In this document: in pieces, positions 1-7,269 of the stretch
Position numbering within the stretch: the first letter of the stretch is position 1
Layout of the letters: each line of letters starts with the position of its first letter
Source: Thermotogaceae bacterium
GTDB lineage: Bacteria; Thermotogota; Thermotogae; Thermotogales; Thermotogaceae
Direction: 5' to 3'
NCBI GenBank assembly: GCA_027077795.1
Contig: JALWTT010000013.1
Location: forward strand, 62,001 to 126,000
Length of the DNA: 64,000 bases
The notes under the pieces: generated by a model
What the model was told of the DNA's origin: nothing
Databases searched by the model: none
The model's input: only the letters and a program-made list of their open reading frames with translations
Position numbers and translations under genes: made by a program

Positions 1-1
1 G

Positions 2-268
2 AGTTCCTTCACCTTTTCGGTTTTCTACAAATCGGCTCTTTATAGCTTCACATACGCCGTGTTTTCGTTCTTTCCCATACCACCACTCGATGGAGCAAGG
101 ATACTCGAAGCTCTCCTACCGGAGAGGTATTCTGCTTGGATCGTCAAGTACGAAGTTTACGGGGTTTTGTTCATGCTCGCGCTTTTAACGCTTTGGATAC
201 TACCACTGATGATGTCACCTTTTGTCAGGGTTATCGATTCCTTCATGAGGGCGATGATAAACGAATAA
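2..268 (+). CDS. Site-2 protease family (M50) metalloprotease, C-terminal part
   Basis: The gene enters from the left edge and only its last 88 codons are present. The frame is open from base 2 and ends at TAA 266-268. It contains FFPIPPLDGARIL, the conserved PPLDG element in which the aspartate is the third zinc ligand of M50 intramembrane proteases. A hydrophobic segment (LFMLALLTLWILPLMMSPF) and a short cytoplasmic tail follow. The HExxH motif would lie outside the window. Known role of the family: cleavage of membrane-embedded substrates. The substrate is unknown here. A convergent terminator follows directly. Confidence 0.8.
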   Translation, partial: SSFTFSVFYKSALYSFTYAVFSFFPIPPLDGARILEALLPERYSAWIVKYEVYGVLFMLALLTLWILPLMMSPFVRVIDSFMRAMINE

Positions 269-296
269 AGGGGGCAAAGCCACCCCCTTTCTTTTC
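267..296. terminator. Bidirectional intrinsic terminator
   Basis: The arms AAAGGGGG (267-274) and CCCCCTTT (283-290) pair perfectly around an 8-nt loop. The stem starts inside the stop codon of the protease gene. It is followed by CTTTT on plus and TTTATT on minus, so it can serve both convergent genes. Confidence 0.75.
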
Positions 297-2145
297 ATCT
301 GAACGGTATGAAAAACTCATCCAAAGTCTTCCCTTCAACTGATCTATCGATTTTCCCCCAGTCGTATCTTGCCACGGCTTTCACGGTGAACTCTATGCCG
401 TTTTTCTTCTCTTGGGCCACGATGTAGTGGAGAAACCCAGCGATTCCCTTTTCAGTTCCAGGGATATGTGTTCTGTTTGCAGACAGGAGTCCGAAACCAA
501 GTGGTGCTCCTCCACCGCCTGTTGTTACATACATCACGCCGTTTATGAGGAACCTTTCGTAGTGATGTATGTGCCCGTTCAAAACGAGTTGGACCTTGTA
601 TCTCTCTAGCAGCTTTTTCCACTCCTCCTTCAGTGTTGGCTCTCTATTCGGAGAGTTTGTGAAGAACGGGTGGTGGAAATAAACAATTGTGAATTTATAG
701 GATTGCGCTTTCTTCAGCTCGTTTTCAAGCCATTCCGTTTCTATCTTATAGGTGCTGGACTCTTCCGAAACGTTACTGTCAAGAACTATGAAGTAGATAT
801 CTCCAGCGGTGTACGAATACCACCTCTTGTCGAAATCTCCCCCACCTCTTCTCAATGTAAAAGCCTGATAATACAGAGCGGAATTTCTCTCATGGTTCCC
901 AAGCGTTGGAAACAGGGCGACCTTGTCAAACAGGTATCTTCCAGCCTTGAAAAACTTATCCCAATCTTCTATGAGGTCCCCACTCTCCACGAGATCACCC
1001 GTGTGGATTACAAAATCGGCGTTCTCCTCCGCCATGTCTTTGCAGACCATCTCGTGCCAGCTCTCATTTGTTCTCGTATCGCCATACACCAAGAATCTTA
1101 TGTTGGATCTTTTCAGAGTTCTGAGGCTGATCTTCTCCTCGAGATCCCCAGCCTTCACAATCGCCTCGCCTGTTTCCCCCTCTTTGAGGCCATCTATTTC
1201 TATGTTGTGAAAAGTGTCTATCACGTTATCTGAGAACTCTTTTCCACCAAACATCACAACGCCTTTGGTCGGTCTCCAAGTTCTGAAAGCCACCCAGACT
1301 CTGTTGTAATCCGCCCCCGATATGTAAGGGTGCCACCTCCACCCGTTCTCCGGAGCCTTGACGACGATTTGAGAGCCATTCACCCTCTGGATTTCATAGC
1401 CTTCACCCCAAAGGAGAGAAAAAGTGACTCCTTTTTGCAAGGATATCTTCAATTTTCCATTTTCATCCGCTTGTGCGGCGCTAACCACTTTTCCATTCAG
1501 GTTTTCCACAACCACGACTCCCGGAAGGGGCTTCCCTTTCGTGTCCACCACGGAAAGCTCGCTCTCGGATTTGACAAGCCCCATCTTTCTTTTAACGCTT
1601 TCCAGGTCTTTGCCAACATACACATCCAGCTTCGCTTTTTCTTTGACGTTTCTGGCGATTATGATGAACTTTCCCGCCATGAAAAACGATCTTGATCCAG
1701 GCATCTCGAATCCATAAGCCGCGTGACGCCCCTGTATGAAGTGACGGTTGATTCCCCTGATCACAAGGGGTTCAAAATCACACGGCTCCACGAGGAACCT
1801 CAACTCTGTAATCTTATCGGGGCTTGAAACCTCCACTGTCATGTTCTTACCAGAACATCTGTAGGAAACTTCCGCCTTCAGGTTACCCGCTTTTCCATCA
1901 ACTACGAGTGCCCCCCCGTTCAGTCTCCAATCCTCGGGGAGGAACTTCTTTCTATTTATCACCACTTCGAAATCTTTCAGTATGTCAAATCCATTGCCAG
2001 GTGCTAGGTTCACCAAAACTCCCTCTCTGAATTCCGCCGTTCCCATCCCTTTGAGTGTCGTGTCACCCGGAAATGCACACATCCCGTTGAGGGCAAGTGC
2101 CAACCCAACTACCAAAATCAGGGTCACCAAATACCACCTTTTCAC
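295..2145 (-). CDS. Secreted metallophosphoesterase with N-terminal beta domains (calcineurin-like)
   Basis: About 616 residues. The preferred start is GTG at 2145, with GGGAG eight bases upstream; it gives a clean signal peptide (MKRWYLVTLILVVGLALAL). An ATG at 2163 is in frame but has a poor ribosome site. The first 350 or so residues look like beta-sandwich domains, ending in a fibronectin-like segment similar in placement to that of purple acid phosphatases. The catalytic domain has the five metallophosphoesterase motifs in order: GDTR (about residue 350), HTGDLVESGD, LGNHE, YFHHPFF and NGHIHHYE. Motif I is D-x-R, not D-x-H. It is expected outside the cytoplasm, acting on an unknown phosphoester. 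Two further phosphoesterases lie at 32072 and 61483. Confidence 0.85.
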   Translation of the reverse strand: MKRWYLVTLILVVGLALALNGMCAFPGDTTLKGMGTAEFREGVLVNLAPGNGFDILKDFEVVINRKKFLPEDWRLNGGALVVDGKAGNLKAEVSYRCSGKNMTVEVSSPDKITELRFLVEPCDFEPLVIRGINRHFIQGRHAAYGFEMPGSRSFFMAGKFIIIARNVKEKAKLDVYVGKDLESVKRKMGLVKSESELSVVDTKGKPLPGVVVVENLNGKVVSAAQADENGKLKISLQKGVTFSLLWGEGYEIQRVNGSQIVVKAPENGWRWHPYISGADYNRVWVAFRTWRPTKGVVMFGGKEFSDNVIDTFHNIEIDGLKEGETGEAIVKAGDLEEKISLRTLKRSNIRFLVYGDTRTNESWHEMVCKDMAEENADFVIHTGDLVESGDLIEDWDKFFKAGRYLFDKVALFPTLGNHERNSALYYQAFTLRRGGGDFDKRWYSYTAGDIYFIVLDSNVSEESSTYKIETEWLENELKKAQSYKFTIVYFHHPFFTNSPNREPTLKEEWKKLLERYKVQLVLNGHIHHYERFLINGVMYVTTGGGGAPLGFGLLSANRTHIPGTEKGIAGFLHYIVAQEKKNGIEFTVKAVARYDWGKIDRSVEGKTLDEFFIPFR

Positions 2146-2277
2146 AAAACCATCTCCCTTCATTCCGGTTTTTAAACATCAAAATCAAATGAAAGTCCCA
2201 CTTGTGATGGCGATCTTTCAAAACAACATGAAACTCCTTCTCGTACCCATCCCAGGTAAAATTATAGTGCAAATTCT

Positions 2278-2306
2278 TTTCCAAGTGCTCCAGATCATTG
2301 TAAAAT
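2278..2306 (+). promoter_or_regulatory. Possible sigma-70 promoter for the oadB-like gene
   Basis: TTTCCA (2278-2283) and TAAAAT (2301-2306) are separated by 17 bases, 34 nt before the downstream start. The -35 match is only partial. Confidence 0.35.
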
Positions 2307-2340
2307 ACACGAGTGCGATTCTAAGCTGGGAGGTTTAGAT

Positions 2341-3477
2341 ATGCCAGAAGCCTTTCTAAAATATTTAGCAAGTACCTCTTTTCACAGCTTCACACTGGGA
2401 AACCTCGTCATGTTCGCAGTGGCCGGGGTACTTCTTTACATAGCCGTTGTCAAGGAATCAGAGCCTCTTCTTCTGGTTCCCATATCATTTGGAATAATAC
2501 TGGCGAACATTCCTCCAGATGTGACAGGGATTCTCAGCTCTCCAACGGGAGATCTTCAAGGTGGACTCCTGTGGTACCTTCAAAGAGGCCTATACAGCGG
2601 TATTTACCCTCCACTGATATTTCTCGGTATAGGAGCTCTCACGGATTTTTCATTCATGCTTTCTTACCCTATAACGATATTCCTTGGGGCAGCAGCTCAG
2701 GCTGGAATATTCATAACATTTGCACTATCTAAGATGATAGGATTTGACATGAAACAAGCAGCCTCCATAGCTATAATCGGTGGAGCGGATGGCCCGACAT
2801 CGATCTACACCGCTTCAAGGTTCGCACCTGAACTTCTGTCTGTTGTAGCTGTTGCGGCTTATTCGTACATAGCCCTGATTCCCGTGCTTCAGCCGGTGGT
2901 TTCAAGAATTCTCACAACTCGAGAAGATCGCTTGATAAAGATGGGACCGCCAAGGCGCGTGTCAAGGCTTGAGAGAATCCTCTTTCCGATATTCATAACA
3001 CTGGTAGTAGGTGCACTCGTTCCAAAAGCCCTTCCGCTTGTTGGAATGTTGATGTTTGGTAACCTTTTGAGAGAAGTTGGTGTCGTTAAAAGACTGGTTG
3101 AAGCCGCTAGCAGGTTCATACTCGATACGGTTACCATACTCCTCATGGTCTCGGTTGGTTCCACAGCCAGAGCCGATATGTTCCTCACGCCAAAGTCCCT
3201 GGAAATATTCGGCTTGGGGGCATTTGCGTTCGTATCCGCGCTCGCTACAGGGGTTCTCTTCGCAAAATTCATGAACCTGTTTTTGAAACACAAGGTTAAT
3301 CCTCTTATAGGAGCCGCCGGCGTCTCCGCTGTCCCAGACTCTGCGAGAGTTGCTCAAAGGATCGCTATGGAAGAAGATCCTCACAACTACATCTTGATGC
3401 ACGCGATGGGACCAAATGTCGCCGGAGTTATAGGATCGGCTATCGCCGCTGGAGTTTTTCTTTCTCTACTTAGATGA
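2341..3477 (+). CDS. oadB: Sodium ion-translocating decarboxylase beta subunit (OadB/GcdB family)
   Basis: 378 residues, ATG start with GGGAGG seven bases upstream. The protein is almost entirely hydrophobic, with about ten membrane segments. It carries the family hallmark GGADGPTSI, whose aspartate lies on the sodium path, and the C-terminal signature GAAGVSAVPDSARVAQ. In known pumps the beta subunit couples decarboxylation of carboxybiotin on the biotin carrier to outward sodium transport. No carboxyltransferase alpha, biotin carrier or gamma gene is adjacent, so either partners lie elsewhere or the protein works differently. Confidence 0.9.
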   Translation: MPEAFLKYLASTSFHSFTLGNLVMFAVAGVLLYIAVVKESEPLLLVPISFGIILANIPPDVTGILSSPTGDLQGGLLWYLQRGLYSGIYPPLIFLGIGALTDFSFMLSYPITIFLGAAAQAGIFITFALSKMIGFDMKQAASIAIIGGADGPTSIYTASRFAPELLSVVAVAAYSYIALIPVLQPVVSRILTTREDRLIKMGPPRRVSRLERILFPIFITLVVGALVPKALPLVGMLMFGNLLREVGVVKRLVEAASRFILDTVTILLMVSVGSTARADMFLTPKSLEIFGLGAFAFVSALATGVLFAKFMNLFLKHKVNPLIGAAGVSAVPDSARVAQRIAMEEDPHNYILMHAMGPNVAGVIGSAIAAGVFLSLLR

Positions 3478-3478
3478 G

Positions 3479-3487
3479 TGATAAAAT
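3479..3487 (+). promoter_or_regulatory. Extended -10 promoter element
   Basis: TGATAAAAT fits the extended -10 pattern TGn-TAnAAT and starts just after the oadB stop codon. A start near 3494 would give a short leader for the gene at 3522. No good -35 is visible. Confidence 0.4.
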
Positions 3488-3521
3488 TTACCCAAGATGA
3501 TCTGTTTGGGAGGTGGTTAGG

Positions 3522-4379
3522 GTGAGAAGGTTCGTTTTGGCCATTTTAGCGTCAGCATCGTTTCTCATGGCCCTGACACCACTCGATCTTTTGTACCATT
3601 CGACGAATCCCGTATCCGCGGCTTTCAGGAGAGATATCGTTAGTTTAGAAGTCGTGTACGACACATCTCAATCAACTTTGACCAGACTGGTGGGATCTTT
3701 GGGAATATCATCTGATTTTCTCAACGTGTATGTTTCCCCAGCTTTGTACTATCCGATGGGTTTAGTAGAAGAGATGGGAAATAGCAAAGATATTCTGAAT
3801 GAAATATCCGCTTTTGTCCCCTTGTCCATCGCTTTGAAAATAGGAAATTCCATCGTTGTTTCTGGAGCTTTGAGGGCAATGTATACCGGAGGGAATTTTT
3901 ACATTTACGACTCCCCGACCGTTTCTTTTGGGCTCGGGGGAATGAGCAATAGGTACCGCAGAATGAGTAGTGGTGCACTGTATTACATGACAAACGACCT
4001 TGTGATTTTGGGTGAGAGTGGACTAAAAGTGAATGATAGTTTCAACTTCAAGAAAGGAGCCGTTGGGGTGTATTCTTACTCCAAGACTCTGAACTCCGAA
4101 GCTTATTTCAACTTATCACTCGATTTGTCCGTGGTCGATGAACTCTCCAGCGGTGAGTATGAAGGTAGCGAAGCCCTTCAAGCAATCCTGAACGATCTCA
4201 CTGGGGACTTGATCGTCTCCAGTGGCAATGGGATTTTCGGTGGTGGATGGAATAGAGGGGAGTACTACGCCTTGTTTGGCTTGAGCTTCAACTTTCTCAA
4301 AGTCTGGGTTGAAACATCCGGTGGAAAAGAAAAGGAGTTTTTCAGAGACTTCTTGATAAAAGGGAGAATCTCGTTTTAA
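3522..4379 (+). CDS. Secreted protein of unknown function, possible outer-membrane beta-barrel
   Basis: 285 residues, not recognised as a known family. The GTG at 3522 is preferred over GTG 3513 because GGAGG lies eight bases before it and the product then begins with a signal peptide (MRRFVLAILASASFLMA). The mature part alternates polar and aromatic or hydrophobic residues (for example LNVYVSPALYYPMG, GGNFYIYDSPTVSFGLGG) and ends in phenylalanine (KGRISF), as many outer-membrane barrels do. That supports, but does not prove, a barrel in the outer envelope. It precedes tdh by 15 bases and is probably co-transcribed. Confidence 0.6.
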   Translation: MRRFVLAILASASFLMALTPLDLLYHSTNPVSAAFRRDIVSLEVVYDTSQSTLTRLVGSLGISSDFLNVYVSPALYYPMGLVEEMGNSKDILNEISAFVPLSIALKIGNSIVVSGALRAMYTGGNFYIYDSPTVSFGLGGMSNRYRRMSSGALYYMTNDLVILGESGLKVNDSFNFKKGAVGVYSYSKTLNSEAYFNLSLDLSVVDELSSGEYEGSEALQAILNDLTGDLIVSSGNGIFGGGWNRGEYYALFGLSFNFLKVWVETSGGKEKEFFRDFLIKGRISF

Positions 4380-4394
4380 AGGAGGCGATATTCC

Positions 4395-5432
4395 TTGAAA
4401 GCGATCTTCAAAGAGCATGAAGGAGAAGGTATGGAAATGAAGGAGGTCCCGGAACCGACAAATCCGGGGCCCGATGAAGTGATAGTTAAAGTGAAGAGGG
4501 TATCGATATGTGGAACAGATGTTCATATATACAACTGGGATGAATGGGCGGCTAGCAGGATAAAGCCGCCCATTATTGTAGGTCATGAGTTTGCCGGTGA
4601 GATAGTTGAGAAAGGCGAAGCGGTTCAAGGGTTGGAAGTGGGGGACTATGTGGCTGCGGAGTCTCACATATACTGTGGCCACTGCTACCAGTGCAGAACG
4701 GGTAGAGCGCATGTCTGTCAAAATCTGAAGATCCTTGGGGTAGATGTCGATGGAGCCTTCGCAGAGTACATAAAGATCCCCGCTAGAATTTTGTGGAGGG
4801 TCTCTCCGGAGATAGATCCAAACTATGCTTCGGTAATGGAGCCTTTTGGAAATGCAATTCACACCGTAACGGTTGAGGATTTAACCGGGAGGACTGTTCT
4901 CATAACGGGAGCTGGCCCCATAGGAATTATGGCGATACAAGTTGCCAAGGTTGAAGGCGCTTCACTGGTGATTGTTTCGGAGGTCAAGGATTACAGAATA
5001 GAGCTTGCCAAAAGAAACGGAGCGGATGTCGTTATAAACCCGATGGAGAAAGATCTGATTAAAGAAGTGAAGAAACTGACAAGCGGTGAGGGTGTGGACG
5101 CGTTCTTCGAGATGTCCGGAAATGCGGACGCATTCAGGCAGGGGCTCGAGTCTCTAACCCCTGGTGGGATGGCGTCCGTTCTGGGGGTCTTTCATGGTGA
5201 TTCGGTGTGCTTTGATATCAACAATTTGCTCACGTTCAAGGGTATAAGGATGTACGGGATAACGGGTAGGAGGATATTCGAAACGTGGAGAATAGCCGAC
5301 CAGCTTCTGAAAAGCAAGAGGGTTGATATGTCGAAAGTTGTCACCCATGTGTTACCGTTCGAGGAGTGGAGAAAGGGAATGGATTTGATGAGAAAAGGTC
5401 AGAGTGGTAAAGTGGTGCTAGAGGTGAGCTGA
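4395..5432 (+). CDS. tdh: L-threonine 3-dehydrogenase (zinc-dependent MDR family)
   Basis: 345 residues, TTG start with AAAGGAGG nine bases upstream. Catalytic zinc ligands are Cys39 in SICGTD and the His-Glu pair in IIVGHEFAGE. The structural zinc lobe is CGHCYQCRTGRAHVC. The nucleotide fold has ITGAGPIGIMA. The N-terminal IYNWDEWA and the overall length fit Tdh, which oxidises L-threonine to 2-amino-3-ketobutyrate with NAD+. A related polyol dehydrogenase is a less likely alternative. The stop overlaps the next start by 1 nt. No kbl ligase gene is adjacent. Confidence 0.85.
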   Translation: MKAIFKEHEGEGMEMKEVPEPTNPGPDEVIVKVKRVSICGTDVHIYNWDEWAASRIKPPIIVGHEFAGEIVEKGEAVQGLEVGDYVAAESHIYCGHCYQCRTGRAHVCQNLKILGVDVDGAFAEYIKIPARILWRVSPEIDPNYASVMEPFGNAIHTVTVEDLTGRTVLITGAGPIGIMAIQVAKVEGASLVIVSEVKDYRIELAKRNGADVVINPMEKDLIKEVKKLTSGEGVDAFFEMSGNADAFRQGLESLTPGGMASVLGVFHGDSVCFDINNLLTFKGIRMYGITGRRIFETWRIADQLLKSKRVDMSKVVTHVLPFEEWRKGMDLMRKGQSGKVVLEVS

Positions 5433-6340
5433 TGATAGCATTTGGTCCTGTTCCTTCAAGACGCCTTGGAAAGAGTTTGGGAGTGAACAACATTCCCAGA
5501 AAGGTGTGTAGCTATGATTGTGTCTATTGCCAGGTTGGAAAAACCAGGCAGCTGGCTGTGAAAAGAAGGGAGTTTTTCAAGGTCGAAAAAATAGTTGAGG
5601 AGGTTTCAAAGAAGGCGAAGCGTTCTGAATTCGACTACATATCCTTCGTTCCAGATGGAGAGCCCACTCTGGATGTGAACCTTGGAGAGGAGATAGGGCG
5701 TTTGAAAACCCTTGGGAGGGTCGCGGTGATAACAAACGCCTCTCTTCTTTGGATGGAGGAGGTGAGGAGGGATCTCCTGAAGGCTGATTGGGTTTCTTTG
5801 AAGGTGGACGCTGCATCGGATGAGGTTTGGAGAAGAGTTAACCGGCCTCACGGCGATTTGATTTTCAAGAAGGTTGTCGAGGGAATCCTCGATTTTTCAA
5901 AGGAATTTGAAGGAACTCTGACAACGGAGACGATGCTGACGCTTGGCATCAACGATTCAGAGGACGAGCTTGAAAGAATAGCAGATCTGCTGGCGCAGAT
6001 CTCTCCAAAGGTGGCTTATATCTCTGTACCCATAAGGCCTCCGGCATACGATGTCAAGCCTCCCCCTGAAAGAGCGATCGATAAAGCGTACATTTTGCTT
6101 TCCTCAAAAGGTGTTGACGTTGAGATCCTATCACGACCAGAAAGTGGTTTGTTCGATGTGGGAGATGATCCAAAAGAGGGAATTCTGTCGATAACGGCTG
6201 TGCACCCCATGAGGGAGTCGGACCTCGAAAGGGCCTTAAGAGAGAAGGGAATCGATCTATCTGTGGTTAGGGAGCTTCTGTCAGAAGGGAGATTGGAAAT
6301 TATAGAGTACAGAGGCGTTAAGTTTTACAGAAAGAGGTGA
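5432..6340 (+). CDS. Radical SAM protein, COG0731 family
   Basis: 302 residues. The ATG overlaps the tdh stop (TGATG), which suggests translational coupling. The N-terminus FGPVPSRRLGKSLGVNN and the cluster-binding motif CSYDCVYCQ (C-x3-C-x2-C) are typical of the bacterial branch of the wyosine-synthase-like radical SAM family. The barrel follows, with FVPDGEPTLD as the SAM-binding GEP-like segment. The C-terminal 70 residues (HPMRESDLERAL) resemble a small winged-helix tail. The reaction of these bacterial members is not known to me. Confidence 0.8.
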   Translation: MIAFGPVPSRRLGKSLGVNNIPRKVCSYDCVYCQVGKTRQLAVKRREFFKVEKIVEEVSKKAKRSEFDYISFVPDGEPTLDVNLGEEIGRLKTLGRVAVITNASLLWMEEVRRDLLKADWVSLKVDAASDEVWRRVNRPHGDLIFKKVVEGILDFSKEFEGTLTTETMLTLGINDSEDELERIADLLAQISPKVAYISVPIRPPAYDVKPPPERAIDKAYILLSSKGVDVEILSRPESGLFDVGDDPKEGILSITAVHPMRESDLERALREKGIDLSVVRELLSEGRLEIIEYRGVKFYRKR

Positions 6341-6345
6341 AAGAC

Positions 6346-6888
6346 TTGAAAAAGCTCGTGGTGATATTTCTAGCCGTCGCAATTGTTGGGTTCTCCAGCG
6401 ATATCGAAAGTGTTTTGAAGGAACTCCAAGATCGTGTGGACAGGCTTGATTCCAAGATAAACGCGGTTCGGGGAATACTCGACGGGAAGATAGCAGATCT
6501 TTCAGCAAGTGTGGATGAAGAGCTCGCGAAGGTGAAAGGTGATGTGAACAACCTTGGGAAAAGGGTTGACGATCTGTCAAGTGCAATTGTTTCGATGAGC
6601 AAGCTTATAAAAAAACTCAGCGATTCTCTAAACGTGACCTACGAGAACCAGAAAAACCTCCTTCAAACGATTGAAATCCTGAAGAAGAAACTCGAAGACA
6701 CCTACACGATCTCTCAAAACGCCCTTGAGAAATCAGATCAGGCTTTGAAAATATCAACAAAGTCTCAGGAAAGCTCTCAGCTAGCTTTGAATCAAGCTCA
6801 GGGTAATCGTGTTCTTGTATACACGGCTCTTTTAACCTCCCTTGCCAGCTTTGCAGTGTCAATCTATATCCTCCTTTCGTACAGATGA
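6346..6888 (+). CDS. Membrane-anchored coiled-coil protein of unknown function
   Basis: About 180 residues. TTG at 6346 is preferred over GTG 6337 because GAGGTG lies at the right distance. The N-terminus is a short signal or anchor (KKLVVIFLAVAIVGFSS). Residues 20-150 form long heptad-rich coiled coil with regular Leu/Ile/Val spacing. The C-terminus is one membrane helix (YTALLTSLASFAVSIYILL) ending in SYR. The topology suggests a periplasmic rod held to the membrane, perhaps at both ends. It overlaps the radical SAM gene slightly and is followed by the flagellar promoter. No family was recognised. Confidence 0.7.
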   Translation: MKKLVVIFLAVAIVGFSSDIESVLKELQDRVDRLDSKINAVRGILDGKIADLSASVDEELAKVKGDVNNLGKRVDDLSSAIVSMSKLIKKLSDSLNVTYENQKNLLQTIEILKKKLEDTYTISQNALEKSDQALKISTKSQESSQLALNQAQGNRVLVYTALLTSLASFAVSIYILLSYR

Positions 6889-6889
6889 T

Positions 6890-6916
6890 TAAAGGATTGA
6901 TCCAGTCTGACGATAA
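6890..6916 (+). promoter_or_regulatory. Sigma-28 (FliA) flagellar promoter
   Basis: TAAA (6890-6893), exactly 15 bases, then GACGATAA (6909-6916) matches the flagellar consensus TAAA-N15-GCCGATAA with one mismatch. It lies 38 nt before flaG, as expected for late flagellar genes. Confidence 0.8.
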
Positions 6917-6953
6917 AGAATATAGGTGAGGAGACCGACTGGGGGTGGTCGGG

Positions 6954-7265
6954 ATGAGAATAGATCCAGTTGGTAGGTTTGATGGCATGGTAAAAGAGCC
7001 TCGTGTTGATAGAAAAGAGCCTGTTAAGGGGGTTCAGAACATTGAAGATGCTGTGAAAACGGTTCAGAAGAAGTTGGAGAAATTCAAAGAGATCCTGAAA
7101 GACGAGGCGGAATTCAGAGTGGACAAATCCACAGGTATGGTGATAGTCAAGATAAAGGACAAGGAAACGGGTGAAGTGGTGAGGCAAATCCCACCAGAGG
7201 TTGTTGTGAGGCTGGCGAAAACGATAGACGAGTTCCTTGGAATGCTCTTTGATGAAAGGGCGTGA
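6954..7265 (+). CDS. flaG: FlaG family flagellar protein
   Basis: About 103 residues. ATG 6954 is chosen over GTG 6945 because the G-rich ribosome site lies immediately upstream. A variable charged N-terminal half (PVKGVQNIEDAVKTVQKKL) is followed by the conserved FlaG block: EFRVDKSTGMVIVKIKD, TGEVVRQIPPE and an amphipathic end. Bacterial FlaG proteins are small and nearly always precede fliD, as here. They affect filament length or cap function, though the mechanism is unclear. Its transcription probably starts at the sigma-28 promoter. Confidence 0.85.
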   Translation: MRIDPVGRFDGMVKEPRVDRKEPVKGVQNIEDAVKTVQKKLEKFKEILKDEAEFRVDKSTGMVIVKIKDKETGEVVRQIPPEVVVRLAKTIDEFLGMLFDERA

Positions 7266-7269
7266 GAAA

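Noticed and set aside
2063-2284. Minus-strand 73-codon frame starting upstream of the phosphoesterase gene
   Set aside because: It runs into the phosphoesterase coding region in another frame, has a badly spaced ribosome site and shows no domain.
4116-4862. 248-codon minus-strand frame
   Set aside because: It lies opposite the barrel-like protein and tdh, both of which have better starts and, for tdh, clear motifs. The translation looks like antisense noise.
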